This document shows positions 11,268 to 21,593 of a stretch of DNA of 64,000 nucleotides, in pieces (the first letter of the stretch is position 1; every line of letters starts with the position of its first letter). This DNA is from an uncultured Bacteroidales bacterium (GTDB lineage: Bacteria; Bacteroidota; Bacteroidia; Bacteroidales; F082): NCBI GenBank assembly GCA_905236635.1, contig CAJOCJ010000015.1, positions 16,237 through 80,236 of the forward strand. Direction: 5' to 3'. The notes beneath the pieces are model-generated. The model was given only the letters and a program-made list of their open reading frames with translations. It ran no database searches and was not told where the DNA came from. Made by a program: the position numbers and the translations under genes.

Positions 11268-11383
11268 CGTCATTTCGACTGAAGCGTAGCGGAATGGAGA
11301 AATCCTTTTTACTCCTGCGTATATTCTATAGAGGATTTCTCGACTACCATCTCATTACATTCGATGTTCGCTCGAAATGACGT
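11268..11383. repeat. long imperfect palindromic repeat between convergent genes
   Basis: Terminal 12-bp perfect inverted repeats ACGTCATTTCGA/TCGAAATGACGT (11268-11279/11372-11383) and inner GAGAAATCC/GGATTTCTC. Confidence 0.85.
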
Positions 11384-11384
11384 A

Positions 11385-11873
11385 TTAATGCTGCATCTTC
11401 TCAATAGTTTTCGTGGTCGAAAACCCCTCGACTAAGTCAACAGTGACAACTTTTCCGCCTTTAGCGGTCACAATGTCGTATCCCACAATGTTTTCAGGCT
11501 TGTAGTCGCTGCCTTTAACCAAAAAATCGGGCTGCACTTCCTTTATTAAGTTATAAGGTGTATCCTCATCGAAAAGCACTACGGCGCTCACGAACTCTAA
11601 TCCTGCCAGCACAAAAGCGCGTGCATACTCATCATTCACCGGACGTGACGGGCCTTTCAGACGCTTCACGGAGGCGTCGGTGTTCAAGCCCACGACCATC
11701 ACATCGCCGAAAGCCGCCGCCTTCGACAGATACTCCACATGACCGCGGTGCAAAATGTCGAAACAGCCGTTGGTGAAAACGATTTTCTTGCCATTTCTGC
11801 GGCACTCCTCGAGCCATTTGTCAAGCCCCTCGCCTTCTAAAACCTTATTTTTAACCTTATCAAAATAATTCAT
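11385..11873 (-). CDS. rfaE2: D-glycero-beta-D-manno-heptose 1-phosphate adenylyltransferase
   Basis: VFTNGCFDILHRGHVEYLSKAAAFGDVMVVGLNTDASVKRLKGPSRPV. Confidence 0.9.
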   Translation of the reverse strand: MNYFDKVKNKVLEGEGLDKWLEECRRNGKKIVFTNGCFDILHRGHVEYLSKAAAFGDVMVVGLNTDASVKRLKGPSRPVNDEYARAFVLAGLEFVSAVVLFDEDTPYNLIKEVQPDFLVKGSDYKPENIVGYDIVTAKGGKVVTVDLVEGFSTTKTIEKMQH

Positions 11874-11962
11874 ACTTCTCGAAATGTTTTTGCAAAAATA
11901 TAAAAATTATACGAAAATTTGTAATTTTGCGTTGAGAATTATAACATTAAAACGCTTTTGTC

Positions 11963-12820
11963 ATGAAAAAATTGTTATTTCCAGCATTATTGGTCTGTTT
12001 GGCGATATTGTCATCTTGCGGTAAAGAGAAGCCTACACCAGCACCAACACCAACAATTTCTAATAAGAAAATCAGTGAGATTTATTATGAATATGAGCAG
12101 CATGACTACGTATCAAATGACGATGGCCAAACATGGGATGAGTATCAGTCAGATTTTGAAGAGAAAACACTAAGAGAACGTTGGACTTGGAACGACGATA
12201 AAATCATCTCAATCGAAAATTATTCTGAACTTTATGACGACCATTCATACAATTTCACATATAATGAAGATGACCATGTTGATGAAATCATTGACCCTAT
12301 TGAAAATGAAAAGATGGTTTGTTTTTATAATGGAAATCAAATCAGCAAACTTGAATATTATTATGAAGATGAATTAGGAAAGACAGATGAATTGGTTTAT
12401 TCTGGAAACAAAATAGTACAAATAGCAGGCACTGATATGTCATATTATGCTGTAATTACGTGGCATGGCGACAATGTTAGCATGATAAAATATTTCGAAG
12501 CAGATGAATGTGTTGTAGAATATTCATATTCTTACGACAACAAACAAAATCCTTATAGTGGCTCAAATACATTATTAGCTTTAGTTCTTGCGAAAAACAA
12601 CTTGGAAGATTTTGCTTTAATGTCAAAAAACAATATAACCAATAAAACAACTAAGTATTATTTATTACCACAAGAAGAATCTTATTCCTACACATATCTA
12701 TATAATAACAGTTATCCCACAAGAAAAACTTATTTTGAGGAACACATCTATACAGAATCGGGTTGCTTGTGGAAGAACACTCATGAACAAAGGTATTACT
12801 ATGAATACCTTGATGATTAG
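11963..12820 (+). CDS. hypothetical lipoprotein
   Basis: Lipobox LAILSSC; acidic and tyrosine-rich repeats; locally AT-rich; preceded by TAATTTTG. Confidence 0.7.
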   Translation: MKKLLFPALLVCLAILSSCGKEKPTPAPTPTISNKKISEIYYEYEQHDYVSNDDGQTWDEYQSDFEEKTLRERWTWNDDKIISIENYSELYDDHSYNFTYNEDDHVDEIIDPIENEKMVCFYNGNQISKLEYYYEDELGKTDELVYSGNKIVQIAGTDMSYYAVITWHGDNVSMIKYFEADECVVEYSYSYDNKQNPYSGSNTLLALVLAKNNLEDFALMSKNNITNKTTKYYLLPQEESYSYTYLYNNSYPTRKTYFEEHIYTESGCLWKNTHEQRYYYEYLDD

Positions 12821-12831
12821 TGGGGGTTAGT

Positions 12832-13806
12832 TTATTGCTTTCTCTTGTCAAAAAAGAACATCACTACATACGCCAAAACGCCAGTGATGAAGTAAAATAT
12901 CATCTGTGAGCCGTGGTTGATGGCGGCGAAAGAGCCAGCGACCTGCTCCGAGATGCCGTAAAAGCCGCTCAGCAAGGTGATGGCGATGAAATGATATGTC
13001 CCGATGCCTCCGGGAACCGGCGCCACCACGCCTAAAGTGGCGATGCCAAGCAAGGTGATTGCCTCCACCGCTCCAAGATGACTCGTCTCAGGAAGCATGT
13101 AAAACGGCAGCCAGGTCATAAAGACGTAGAAGCCCCAAACTCCTAGTGTATAAAGCACAAAACGCCATTTTTTCTTCATAGTGTCGACCGACTTTATACC
13201 ATCTACGAAGCCATGCCAAAGTGAGGCAATTTTTTTGTTTTTTCTTATTATTTTTACCAAAAGACAAATCAAAACAACGACAACAACAATGGCGCTAATT
13301 CCAAGTAAAACATTGTCTTTCAATTTGTTAAACAATGGCACCATCCACGAGGTGATAAGGCTTCCGAGGAGTTTCCATTGAAAGACGATGACCAGAAATG
13401 CCAGTCCGAACAACACCAGCAAGTCGATGATCCTCTCAGATATCACCGAGCCTAAGGTCTTGTCGAAAGGGATGTTTTCCTTGCGTTTCAGGACGCTACA
13501 GCGCACCACCTCGCCGAGTCGAGGGAAGATGCAGTTGGCGAGATATGCTATCAAAACAGCACCGAATGTCGTCGACGGCCTTGTCTGATATCCGAGCGCT
13601 TCAATCTGAATATTCCAACGTAAAGCCCTGAAAAACAATGATATAGCGAGACATGCGAGGCTCAACAGCATCCATGAATATTTCGCCCCTTTGATGTCGG
13701 TCCAAAGTTGTGCCAGGTCGATGTTACGGAAGCTAAACCATAACAAAGCCACTCCCAATGCGAGGAAGGCTATATACCACAGTGTTTTGGATGTCTTTTT
13801 ATTCAA
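12832..13806 (-). CDS. flippase-like membrane protein (lysylphosphatidylglycerol synthase TM / UPF0104 type)
   Basis: [13 protein letters not shown]...[28 protein letters not shown]...[15 protein letters not shown]. Confidence 0.85.
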   Translation of the reverse strand: MNKKTSKTLWYIAFLALGVALLWFSFRNIDLAQLWTDIKGAKYSWMLLSLACLAISLFFRALRWNIQIEALGYQTRPSTTFGAVLIAYLANCIFPRLGEVVRCSVLKRKENIPFDKTLGSVISERIIDLLVLFGLAFLVIVFQWKLLGSLITSWMVPLFNKLKDNVLLGISAIVVVVVLICLLVKIIRKNKKIASLWHGFVDGIKSVDTMKKKWRFVLYTLGVWGFYVFMTWLPFYMLPETSHLGAVEAITLLGIATLGVVAPVPGGIGTYHFIAITLLSGFYGISEQVAGSFAAINHGSQMIFYFITGVLAYVVMFFFDKRKQ

Positions 13807-14147
13807 ATTTTGTTGTTTTTGTCAGGAAAAACAATCATCGGCTTGAACTTCTTGGCTTCTTCAAAGTCCATCGAGCAATACGATGCGATGATGACGATGT
13901 CGCCTTTCTTCACAAGATGTGCCGCTGCTCCGTTGATGCCAATGACGCCGCTGCCACGTTTGCCTTTGATGACGTAGGTATGCAGGCGGTGTCCGTTGCT
14001 GACGTCGTAGATGTCGACTTTCTCATTTTCAATCAGGTTGACGGCATCCATCAGGTCCTCGTCGATGGTGATGCTGCCGATATAGTCGAGGTCGGCCTGC
14101 GTGACGGTGGCGCGATGTATTTTCGATTTCAGAATTTCTATATTCAT
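13803..14147 (-). CDS. panD: aspartate 1-decarboxylase
   Basis: [79 protein letters not shown]. Confidence 0.96.
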   Translation of the reverse strand: MNIEILKSKIHRATVTQADLDYIGSITIDEDLMDAVNLIENEKVDIYDVSNGHRLHTYVIKGKRGSGVIGINGAAAHLVKKGDIVIIASYCSMDFEEAKKFKPMIVFPDKNNKI

Positions 14148-14148
14148 C

Positions 14149-14994
14149 TTAAAAAATTCTCAAGTTATCAATCAGACGGACCGGACCCAACTGCAGTGCC
14201 ACGAAAATACGTGCATGTTCGCAGTCTTTCCAGTCGGTGACGCTCTGCAAATTCGCTTCGTCTGCTATCTCAACGTATTCAACGTCAAATTGTTTTATGT
14301 CGGAGTATTTTTTCAGTGCCAGAGCCTTCATCTCGGCCGGACTCATGGTCTCGACGTTGGCGACGACCTCTTGCAACACCTTGTAAATCATAGGGGCGAT
14401 AGCACGTTCCTCATCGTTAAGCCGCATGTTGCGCGAGCTCATAGCGAGGCCGTCTTTCTCACGGACGATGTCACATGGCACGATTTCAAGTTTCAGATTA
14501 TAATCATGCACCAATTTTCTGATTATCGCTTGCTGCTGGAAGTCTTTCTCGCCGAAATAGGCTCTGTCGGGCTCCACAATCTCGAACAGCTTACGCACCA
14601 CGATGGCCACTCCGTTGAAATGACCAGGCCTGCAGGCGCCTTCCATCACTCGTTCGATGATGCCGAAGTCATAACGGTCAGTAACCTCGGTGGGATACAT
14701 CTCCTGCACCGATGGCATAAACACAGCGTCACAGCCGACGCTCTCTAGCAGTTTCACGTCTTTCTCCGGAGTACGAGGATATTTCTCCAAGTCAGCACGG
14801 TTGTTGAACTGCACCGGGTTAACGAACACACTCGCCACCACTATGTCGTTCTCTTTCTTCGCACGACGAATCAGCGAGAGATGGCCTTCATGCAAGGCAC
14901 CCATGGTGGGAACGAGACCCACCGACAATCCAGAATCACGTTTAGCCTTCAAATATGTTTGAAGATCAGCGATATAATTAAAAACTTGAATCAT
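14149..14994 (-). CDS. panC: pantoate--beta-alanine ligase
   Basis: [48 protein letters not shown]; start chosen at second Met. Confidence 0.96.
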   Translation of the reverse strand: MIQVFNYIADLQTYLKAKRDSGLSVGLVPTMGALHEGHLSLIRRAKKENDIVVASVFVNPVQFNNRADLEKYPRTPEKDVKLLESVGCDAVFMPSVQEMYPTEVTDRYDFGIIERVMEGACRPGHFNGVAIVVRKLFEIVEPDRAYFGEKDFQQQAIIRKLVHDYNLKLEIVPCDIVREKDGLAMSSRNMRLNDEERAIAPMIYKVLQEVVANVETMSPAEMKALALKKYSDIKQFDVEYVEIADEANLQSVTDWKDCEHARIFVALQLGPVRLIDNLRIF

Positions 14995-15049
14995 AATATT
15001 CAAATTCAGTTTAAAAAATCATGCAAATTTAAACAATTCACAAATATAA

Positions 15050-15081
15050 TTGCAAATTTATTTAAAAAATTAGTAATTTTG
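15050..15081 (+). promoter_or_regulatory. Bacteroidota-type promoter upstream of tRNA-Arg
   Basis: TTGCAA at 15050 and TAATTTTG (TAnnTTTG) at 15074-15081, tRNA begins 12 nt downstream. Confidence 0.6.
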
Positions 15082-15092
15082 CACCCAGAAAT

Positions 15093-15164
15093 GCCCTTGT
15101 AGTTCAACGGATAGAATGGAAGTTTCCTAAACTTTAGATTTGGGTTCGATTCCCAGCGAGGGTA
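15093..15164 (+). tRNA. tRNA-Arg (anticodon CCT)
   Basis: Cloverleaf folded by hand: acceptor GCCCTTG/CGAGGGT, anticodon stem-loop GAAGT-TTCCTAA-ACTTT, T-arm TTGGG-TTCGATT-CCCAG. Confidence 0.9.
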
Positions 15165-15190
15165 CTTTCCTTTATAAAACTGATCGAATT

Positions 15191-17461
15191 ATGAGAAAAA
15201 TATTGCTTCTTTTCACCATATTAGCACTGACTATCCCTATTAAAGCCCAAAAGATAGGCGAATGGACCGCCCACACACCTGGAGTAGAAGTGATTAGCGT
15301 TGATATCATGCATAAAAACATCTTCGCAGCGACGCCTTACGATGTCTTTTTTTACAACACTAACGACAATAGTATCAATCACTTGTCGAAAGTCAACGGA
15401 CTTTCCGACATGGGCATCAGCATGATGAGATACAGCCAGCCTCACGACATCATGTTTGTGGGTTATACAAATACAAATATCGATGTCATTGATAATCATG
15501 GAGATGTGACAAACATTCCGGATATTTATCACAAATATATCTTAGGTAACAAGACCATCAACAATGTGTTTTTCCACGACAAATATGCTTATGTCTGCTG
15601 TGGCTTCGGTATAGTCGTCATCGATTTAAGCAGGAAGGAAGTGAAAGACACATATATCATCGGTCCAGAGGGCAACTATTTGGGTGTCAACGACTTGACA
15701 TTACGTGACGGGGTGTTTTATGCAGCCACCGACAGTGGTATTTATTATGCCGATGCCGACAACACAAACCTTGCCGACTTCTCGCAATGGCATAAGATAA
15801 GACATGGTCTGCCACATACAAACGGATGTTTTTCACATATCGAGAACTTCGACAATTATGTCGTGACTGTAGCCACTGACCATGAATACGCCAGCGATTC
15901 CTTAATAATCGTGAACGACACTGTTTCTTGGGAGTATTTCACGACATGGCCACAACGCCATGTCAATGACCTGCGTGCTTATGACGATTTTATCATCATG
16001 ACTGAAAAAGAGGATCGCATAAAGGTCTTTGATAAAAATAAAAACAGAATCAATATGTTTGAGGATCTTCAAGCCAATTCAGCGGTTTACGATGAGACCA
16101 GAAACTGTTTTTGGGCTGGCACGAAGACTAATTCTCTGACAAAAATAAGTCCTGAAGGCGAATATGAGTTTATAAGGTTCAACGGTCCTTTTTCAGCCAA
16201 ATCATTCAGTTTGAGCACATCTGGGGACAACTTATGGGTAGCAGCCGGCGGCTATACGGGCTCATGGCATCAGACATGGAATCACAACGGATATTATCAC
16301 TATGATGGCGACAGATGGGCACATAACAACATGTACACCGACCATCTTTTCGATAGCGTTACAGACATAACATACGTTAAAGCGAGTCCAGTCAACAACA
16401 ACATAATATATGTGGCATCTTTTTCACATGGATTGCTTGTTTTTGAAGGAAATAAGTTCAAAAGATTATATGACTACCGCACGCCGGGATGCAGCCTCGG
16501 AAAGCACACCCAGCTCCCATATACCTTTGTAACCGGCCTGGACTACGACAGCCAAAACAACATGTGGATTGCAAACAACGGTGCCGACAGGATGCTTTCT
16601 GTGTGGAAAACCGACGGCTCATGGCAGGCTTATAACATCGGCCCCACCGAAATAGGGCGACTTATGGTTGACAAAAACGATGTGAAATGGATTGTCAGAC
16701 GTGGCGGCGAAATAGCAGTTTTCTACAATGGCACCACGAAGACCGTCAACAAAAATGCCAATACTGGCGAGCTTCCTGGCGACGCCAACTGTTTCGTCAC
16801 CGACAGAAACGGCACGGTCTGGGTAGGCACCACTGACGGCGTGGCATTGTTCTACGACTCCAAGAAAATCTTTAAAAACAACAGCTACGCCTGCTCGAGA
16901 ATACTCATCCCTCGCAACGACGGCTCGGGACAGGCCGACTACCTGCTTTCGGGACAGTCTGTGCTATCGATATCTGTCGACGGAGCCAACAACATGTGGT
17001 TCGGCACTACCGACGGCGTCATTCAGACCTCCAACGACGGACAGACCACTTATCATCACTTCACCACCGACAACAGCCCGTTGTTTAGCAACACCGTGAA
17101 AGACATCGCCATCGATGCCGACGGCAACGTATATTTCTCGACCGATTTCGGCATCGTCTCATATAAAGGCACCGCCACCCAAGGTCAGGAGAAAAACGAA
17201 GACGTCATCGTCTATCCTAACCCAGTCAGACCAGAACATAGCGGCATAGTAGGCATCAAAGGACTGGTGACCGACGCCTTAGTGAAAATCACCACCACCA
17301 ACGGCGCTTTCGTGACACACCTTCGCGCACAAGGCGGACAAGCAGTGTGGGACTGCACCGATATCAACGGAAACAAAGTAGAACCGGGTATATACCTCAT
17401 CTTCGTCAGCGATGAGACGGGTAAAGAGACATTCGCCACCAAGGTTCTTATCATGAAATAA
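15191..17461 (+). CDS. porZ: PorZ-like beta-propeller protein with T9SS C-terminal domain
   Basis: IGEWTAHTPG...INHLSKVNGLSDMGISMM...GFGIVVIDLSRKEVKDTYIIG; two propeller regions; C-terminal VIVYPNPVRPEHSG. Confidence 0.75.
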   Translation: MRKILLLFTILALTIPIKAQKIGEWTAHTPGVEVISVDIMHKNIFAATPYDVFFYNTNDNSINHLSKVNGLSDMGISMMRYSQPHDIMFVGYTNTNIDVIDNHGDVTNIPDIYHKYILGNKTINNVFFHDKYAYVCCGFGIVVIDLSRKEVKDTYIIGPEGNYLGVNDLTLRDGVFYAATDSGIYYADADNTNLADFSQWHKIRHGLPHTNGCFSHIENFDNYVVTVATDHEYASDSLIIVNDTVSWEYFTTWPQRHVNDLRAYDDFIIMTEKEDRIKVFDKNKNRINMFEDLQANSAVYDETRNCFWAGTKTNSLTKISPEGEYEFIRFNGPFSAKSFSLSTSGDNLWVAAGGYTGSWHQTWNHNGYYHYDGDRWAHNNMYTDHLFDSVTDITYVKASPVNNNIIYVASFSHGLLVFEGNKFKRLYDYRTPGCSLGKHTQLPYTFVTGLDYDSQNNMWIANNGADRMLSVWKTDGSWQAYNIGPTEIGRLMVDKNDVKWIVRRGGEIAVFYNGTTKTVNKNANTGELPGDANCFVTDRNGTVWVGTTDGVALFYDSKKIFKNNSYACSRILIPRNDGSGQADYLLSGQSVLSISVDGANNMWFGTTDGVIQTSNDGQTTYHHFTTDNSPLFSNTVKDIAIDADGNVYFSTDFGIVSYKGTATQGQEKNEDVIVYPNPVRPEHSGIVGIKGLVTDALVKITTTNGAFVTHLRAQGGQAVWDCTDINGNKVEPGIYLIFVSDETGKETFATKVLIMK

Positions 17462-17462
17462 G

Positions 17463-18206
17463 ATGAACGCCGACAAGACACGCGCCATAGTCCTAAAAGC
17501 CATCCGTTATGGCGATAACAATCTGATTGTCAAGCTGTTGACAGAACAAAACGGACTACAGTCGTTCATGGTCAAAGGTGCGTTTAACAAGACCGCGAAG
17601 ATCCGCGCCGCGCTCTTTCAGCCGCTCACACTCCTCGACATCGTCTGCGCCAAGTCGCGCGGCGAACTAGGATATCTCCGAGAAGCCAGCATAGAATACG
17701 CCTATCAGGATATACCTATTAATATTAGCAAAAACGCCATAGTTCTCTTTCTCTGCGAACTGCTCACAAAATCCATACAAGAAGCCGAGACCGACCTTGA
17801 CATGTTTGGTTTCATCCACCAATCGCTGGTGCATCTCGATAGCACAGACGGCAACTGTGCTGACTTCCCATTGGCTTTTGCAGTAAAACTATCTGATTTC
17901 TTAGGCTTTTCGCCCAATATCAAGACTTATCGTCAAGGCTTTGTCTTCGATCTTGAAGAGGGCTGTTTCCGTCACGACGGCACCAACGCCATATATGTCA
18001 TCGACAAGCAGCAGAGCGAGTTGCTTCACAAGCTTTGTGTCAATAACATCTTGGATGATTTCCGTTTGAATATCTCCAATCAGGAGCGTCGTCAGATGCT
18101 CGAAACGGTGATTACATATTATAAGCTTCATGTCAGTGGATTCAACGAGATGAAATCCACCGATGTCCTCAAGACCGTACTTCAATCTGAAGGCGCGGCA
18201 CGCTGA
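17463..18206 (+). CDS. recO: DNA repair protein RecO
   Basis: TRAIVLKAIRYGDNNLIVKLLTEQNGLQSFMVKGAF; typical length (247 aa). Confidence 0.88.
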   Translation: MNADKTRAIVLKAIRYGDNNLIVKLLTEQNGLQSFMVKGAFNKTAKIRAALFQPLTLLDIVCAKSRGELGYLREASIEYAYQDIPINISKNAIVLFLCELLTKSIQEAETDLDMFGFIHQSLVHLDSTDGNCADFPLAFAVKLSDFLGFSPNIKTYRQGFVFDLEEGCFRHDGTNAIYVIDKQQSELLHKLCVNNILDDFRLNISNQERRQMLETVITYYKLHVSGFNEMKSTDVLKTVLQSEGAAR

Positions 18207-18229
18207 TCAAGAGACTGTCTTTTCAGACA

Positions 18230-20752
18230 TTATTCTCTTCTCTTTCTAAGCAGACGAGCTATGAGACCTTCATTCTTATGTTTGTTATGGCTGTCTTCGC
18301 TGCTGCCATAGTAACCCGTACCATAGCCGTAGCCGTAACCATAGCCGTAACCATAGCCATAACCATAGCCATAACCGCCGTAGCCGTAGCTGTAACGGTA
18401 GCCGTATGTTCCTGAGAACTGGATACCATTGATGATGATATTCATCTTTATGCCGCGGTCTTCCAAGTCTTTGGTGATTGATGCGAACACCTTCTTGTTA
18501 GTGACACCTTGACGCACAACATAGCAGCAAGTGTCGACATATTTCATCAACAAGAACGCGTCGGTCACCAATGCGAGAGGCGGAGTATCGACGATGATGT
18601 AATCATATCTCTCTTTCAACTCGGTAAACAACTGATTACAACGGTCTGATGCAATCAACTCGGCCGGGTTCGGCGGCACAGGACCTGCGCAGATGACATC
18701 CAGTGAAGGCAGCTTGCCTGATGGCTGGATGATCTCATCGAGAGAAGCCTTATTTGCCAGATACGATGTGGTTCCAAGCTTGTTGCTCAAACCGAACTCC
18801 TGATACAAACGAGGTTTACGCAAGTCGAATCCGATAAGAACCGTCTTCTTGCCATACAAGGCATAGATTGATGCCATGTTGATAGAGATATAGGTCTTAC
18901 CCACTGATGCCATATCACCTGTGATGAGGAACGAGTATCTCTCTTTGCCTTGTACGATGAAGTCGAGGTTTGTTCTGATTGAACGGAATGACTCGGCTGC
19001 CGGCGATTTCGGCGATGAGATAACCATGGTCTTTGTCTTGGTACTTGAGTCAATCTGAGGAATCTGACCAATGATAGGATATTTCGTAGCCTTCTCAATA
19101 TCTTTGCGCTCTAAAATCTTGGTATTGAAGAAGTCTTTCAACAAGATATACACCACCGGGATAAGAAGTCCGATAATCAAGGCGATGAGATAATTCATCA
19201 TAGCACGAGGTGCCACTTTTCTCACAAGAGCCAGACGTGCTGTATCGATAATCTCGTTATCAGGGGTGTTACTTGCCTTTAAAATCTGGGCTTCTGAACG
19301 TCTCTGCATCAAGAAGTTATAGATGCTCTCGCTATAGTTATACTTACGCTGATAGCCTATGTACTGACGTTGTGTTTCTGGGAGCTCTCTAACCTGATTG
19401 TCAAGTTTTCTGATGTTATCGTCAACACCTTTGAGAGTCAGACTGGCCTGGTTGATGATGTTGTTGATGTTTTCCAAAAGTTGCAGCTTGGTCTGTGCAA
19501 TCTGTTGGTCGAGACTGATAACCACAGGGTTCTTGTCGGTCGAAGTGATAAGCTGTGTTGATTTCTTACTTGAGAGGTCGACCAGACGACTCACGAGGCT
19601 GTTAAGCAATGGGTCCTGAATGCCCATAGCACTTGGTGCGATGAGTTTGTCAGGCTCATCAAGGTTTGCCTCGATATATGCCTTCAAATCGGTATAATAT
19701 TTAAGGTTAAGTTCCAGTTCAGCCTTACGTTTCTCCTGTTCTTTAAGATATGTGAACAAATCCTTAGCCTGGGTGTCGAGGTTCATGAAGTCGTTGCCCT
19801 GCTGGAAACCCTGCAGGTCGCTCTCGGCTTTATCCAAAGATTCCTGGATGCCCACCAATTCATTATCAATGAATTTGATAGTATTCTCTGACACTCTGTT
19901 CTTCAAGTCAAGGTCTCTCTGGATATATTCGGTGCAGATTTGATTTAAATAATCAGTGATCTTTGCCGCGTTATGTCCTTTCATTGTAAGAGCCAGCAAA
20001 GAAGCCTGCTTTCCGACATTTGCCACCGACATGTTGCTGTTCATCATGCCGACAAGAGCCACCATGCTGTTGAGTCGGAATGAGAACTTCACATGGCTGT
20101 CGTTGTCTACATTATAATGGCTGTTGAGAATTATACGGAACTTGTTGTATTTGTTTTCAACTGTATCTCCAAAAGAATATGTCTCCTCAAAATTGACATC
20201 CCTAAACTGTCCCACAAACTGATCATTAACAAAGTTATAGCTGGAGGCGATGTCGGCCTGGACTTTCAACTTATATTGTCCGTTATCAAGGATCTTCACG
20301 TAATACTTTGCTCCGACCATCTGAGGAACGGAATAGTCAACCTCAACGGTAAACGGGCTGTCTTTATACAACTCTGCCGTAGCCAATCTGCCTTTTGCAT
20401 AATATGATACAAAAAAGTCAAGTTTTCGCAGAGCTCTTTCTGACAACATATATGATTTCAGAATAGCGATCTCATTCTCAACATTACCATAGCTCCTGAA
20501 ATTCATACCAGTCATCATTGCAGTAGCATCAACACCCAATTTCTGCTCTTTGATAAAAACGGTCGATGACACCTGATAAACGTTAGGTTTATACCTGTTA
20601 TAAACATAACCCGCCATCAAAGCGACAAAACCGAAAATGACAAACAGATACCAATAGCTTAAAAATTTGATAATCAACATCTTGATATCAATGGTATCTT
20701 CCTCTTGTGCTTGAAGAGGCTTCTGGAGGTTTTGAATATCGTTGTTGCTCAT
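18230..20752 (-). CDS. polysaccharide biosynthesis tyrosine autokinase (Wzc-like)
   Basis: Wzz domain, PETQRQYIGYQRKYNYSESIYNFLMQRRSEAQI, Walker-like TGDMASVGKTYISINMASIYAL, VIVDTPPLALVTDAFLL, Tyr-rich tail. Confidence 0.93.
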   Translation of the reverse strand: MSNNDIQNLQKPLQAQEEDTIDIKMLIIKFLSYWYLFVIFGFVALMAGYVYNRYKPNVYQVSSTVFIKEQKLGVDATAMMTGMNFRSYGNVENEIAILKSYMLSERALRKLDFFVSYYAKGRLATAELYKDSPFTVEVDYSVPQMVGAKYYVKILDNGQYKLKVQADIASSYNFVNDQFVGQFRDVNFEETYSFGDTVENKYNKFRIILNSHYNVDNDSHVKFSFRLNSMVALVGMMNSNMSVANVGKQASLLALTMKGHNAAKITDYLNQICTEYIQRDLDLKNRVSENTIKFIDNELVGIQESLDKAESDLQGFQQGNDFMNLDTQAKDLFTYLKEQEKRKAELELNLKYYTDLKAYIEANLDEPDKLIAPSAMGIQDPLLNSLVSRLVDLSSKKSTQLITSTDKNPVVISLDQQIAQTKLQLLENINNIINQASLTLKGVDDNIRKLDNQVRELPETQRQYIGYQRKYNYSESIYNFLMQRRSEAQILKASNTPDNEIIDTARLALVRKVAPRAMMNYLIALIIGLLIPVVYILLKDFFNTKILERKDIEKATKYPIIGQIPQIDSSTKTKTMVISSPKSPAAESFRSIRTNLDFIVQGKERYSFLITGDMASVGKTYISINMASIYALYGKKTVLIGFDLRKPRLYQEFGLSNKLGTTSYLANKASLDEIIQPSGKLPSLDVICAGPVPPNPAELIASDRCNQLFTELKERYDYIIVDTPPLALVTDAFLLMKYVDTCCYVVRQGVTNKKVFASITKDLEDRGIKMNIIINGIQFSGTYGYRYSYGYGGYGYGYGYGYGYGYGYGYGTGYYGSSEDSHNKHKNEGLIARLLRKRRE
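18297..18408. repeat. 6/12-bp tandem repeat encoding the (GY)n tail of the tyrosine kinase
   Basis: Alternating ccatagccgtaa/ccatagccataa units encode GYGYGYGYGYGYGYG. Confidence 0.85.
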
Positions 20753-20763
20753 AATCTAAACTT

Positions 20764-21582
20764 TTATCTTGATGTGTACATGAAGAACGTTAAAACTGTT
20801 ATCAGCAATGATGCTGCTGATAAGATTGTTGAGTATGGGATTTGTGTAAAACCGTATCTCTTGATTCCAAGCGGCTCGATGTAGATAATGTCGTTTGGTT
20901 TCAGATAATACTGTGGATTCTCAAGAACATCGGCATCGTTGAGGTTAACCCTCACTATCTGCGAACCGTCTGTCGTCTGGTGTATGATTTTTACACTTTT
21001 CTTATTGGCAAAATCAGTGGCGTTACCTGCCAAAGCTATAGCTTGGAAGAGGTTGATGTCCGACTGGTAAACCTGATACTGACCTGGTCTTGTAACCTCG
21101 CCAAGGATTGTCAGGTTAAACATACCCAGTTTCACGTAAACAATGGTCTCTTTCTGATATTCGCCTATGATATTTTGAATCTTCTGCTGAATCTCGTCTA
21201 TTGTCAAGTCCTTGACGTAAATCTTGCCGGCATAAGGGAAGTCGATTGTTCCCTCATCGCTCACGTTGAAGCCATTCAAATAAATGGCCGCATTACCGCT
21301 TGAATTTCCCGTAGATCCCAAAGAACCGAGCCTGTCAGAACTGCCTGCATTGAAGAACTCTGAGAAGTTCTTATCCATACTCGACACCCTGATGTAAAGG
21401 TTGTCGCCAGGTTGCACTTTGTAGTCGAAACTACGTTTGTTCTGATACTCAATAGATGTAATACTGTCACTCATCTGCTCATGCTGCAAATACAAAATCT
21501 TCTTCTGTGACACGCACGATGTCATAACCGACATTACAACCACCGCGGCGATTACTACTGTTTTGAAAAATAGTTTTTTCAT
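20764..21582 (-). CDS. polysaccharide export outer-membrane lipoprotein (Wza-like)
   Basis: VMTSCVSQKKILYLQ lipobox; VQPGDNLYIRVSS; VKLGMFNLTILGEVTRPGQYQVY. Confidence 0.9.
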   Translation of the reverse strand: MKKLFFKTVVIAAVVVMSVMTSCVSQKKILYLQHEQMSDSITSIEYQNKRSFDYKVQPGDNLYIRVSSMDKNFSEFFNAGSSDRLGSLGSTGNSSGNAAIYLNGFNVSDEGTIDFPYAGKIYVKDLTIDEIQQKIQNIIGEYQKETIVYVKLGMFNLTILGEVTRPGQYQVYQSDINLFQAIALAGNATDFANKKSVKIIHQTTDGSQIVRVNLNDADVLENPQYYLKPNDIIYIEPLGIKRYGFTQIPYSTILSAASLLITVLTFFMYTSR

Positions 21583-21593
21583 TTATTTAATTT

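Noticed and set aside
15140-15190. Upstream extension of the porZ ORF (MGSIPSEGTFLYKTDRI)
   Set aside because: Start lies inside tRNA-Arg; MRKILLLFTILALTIPIKAQ at 15191 gives a proper signal peptide.
18297-18408. Considered as minisatellite or CRISPR
   Set aside because: Repeat is fully explained by the Gly-Tyr coding tail of the kinase.
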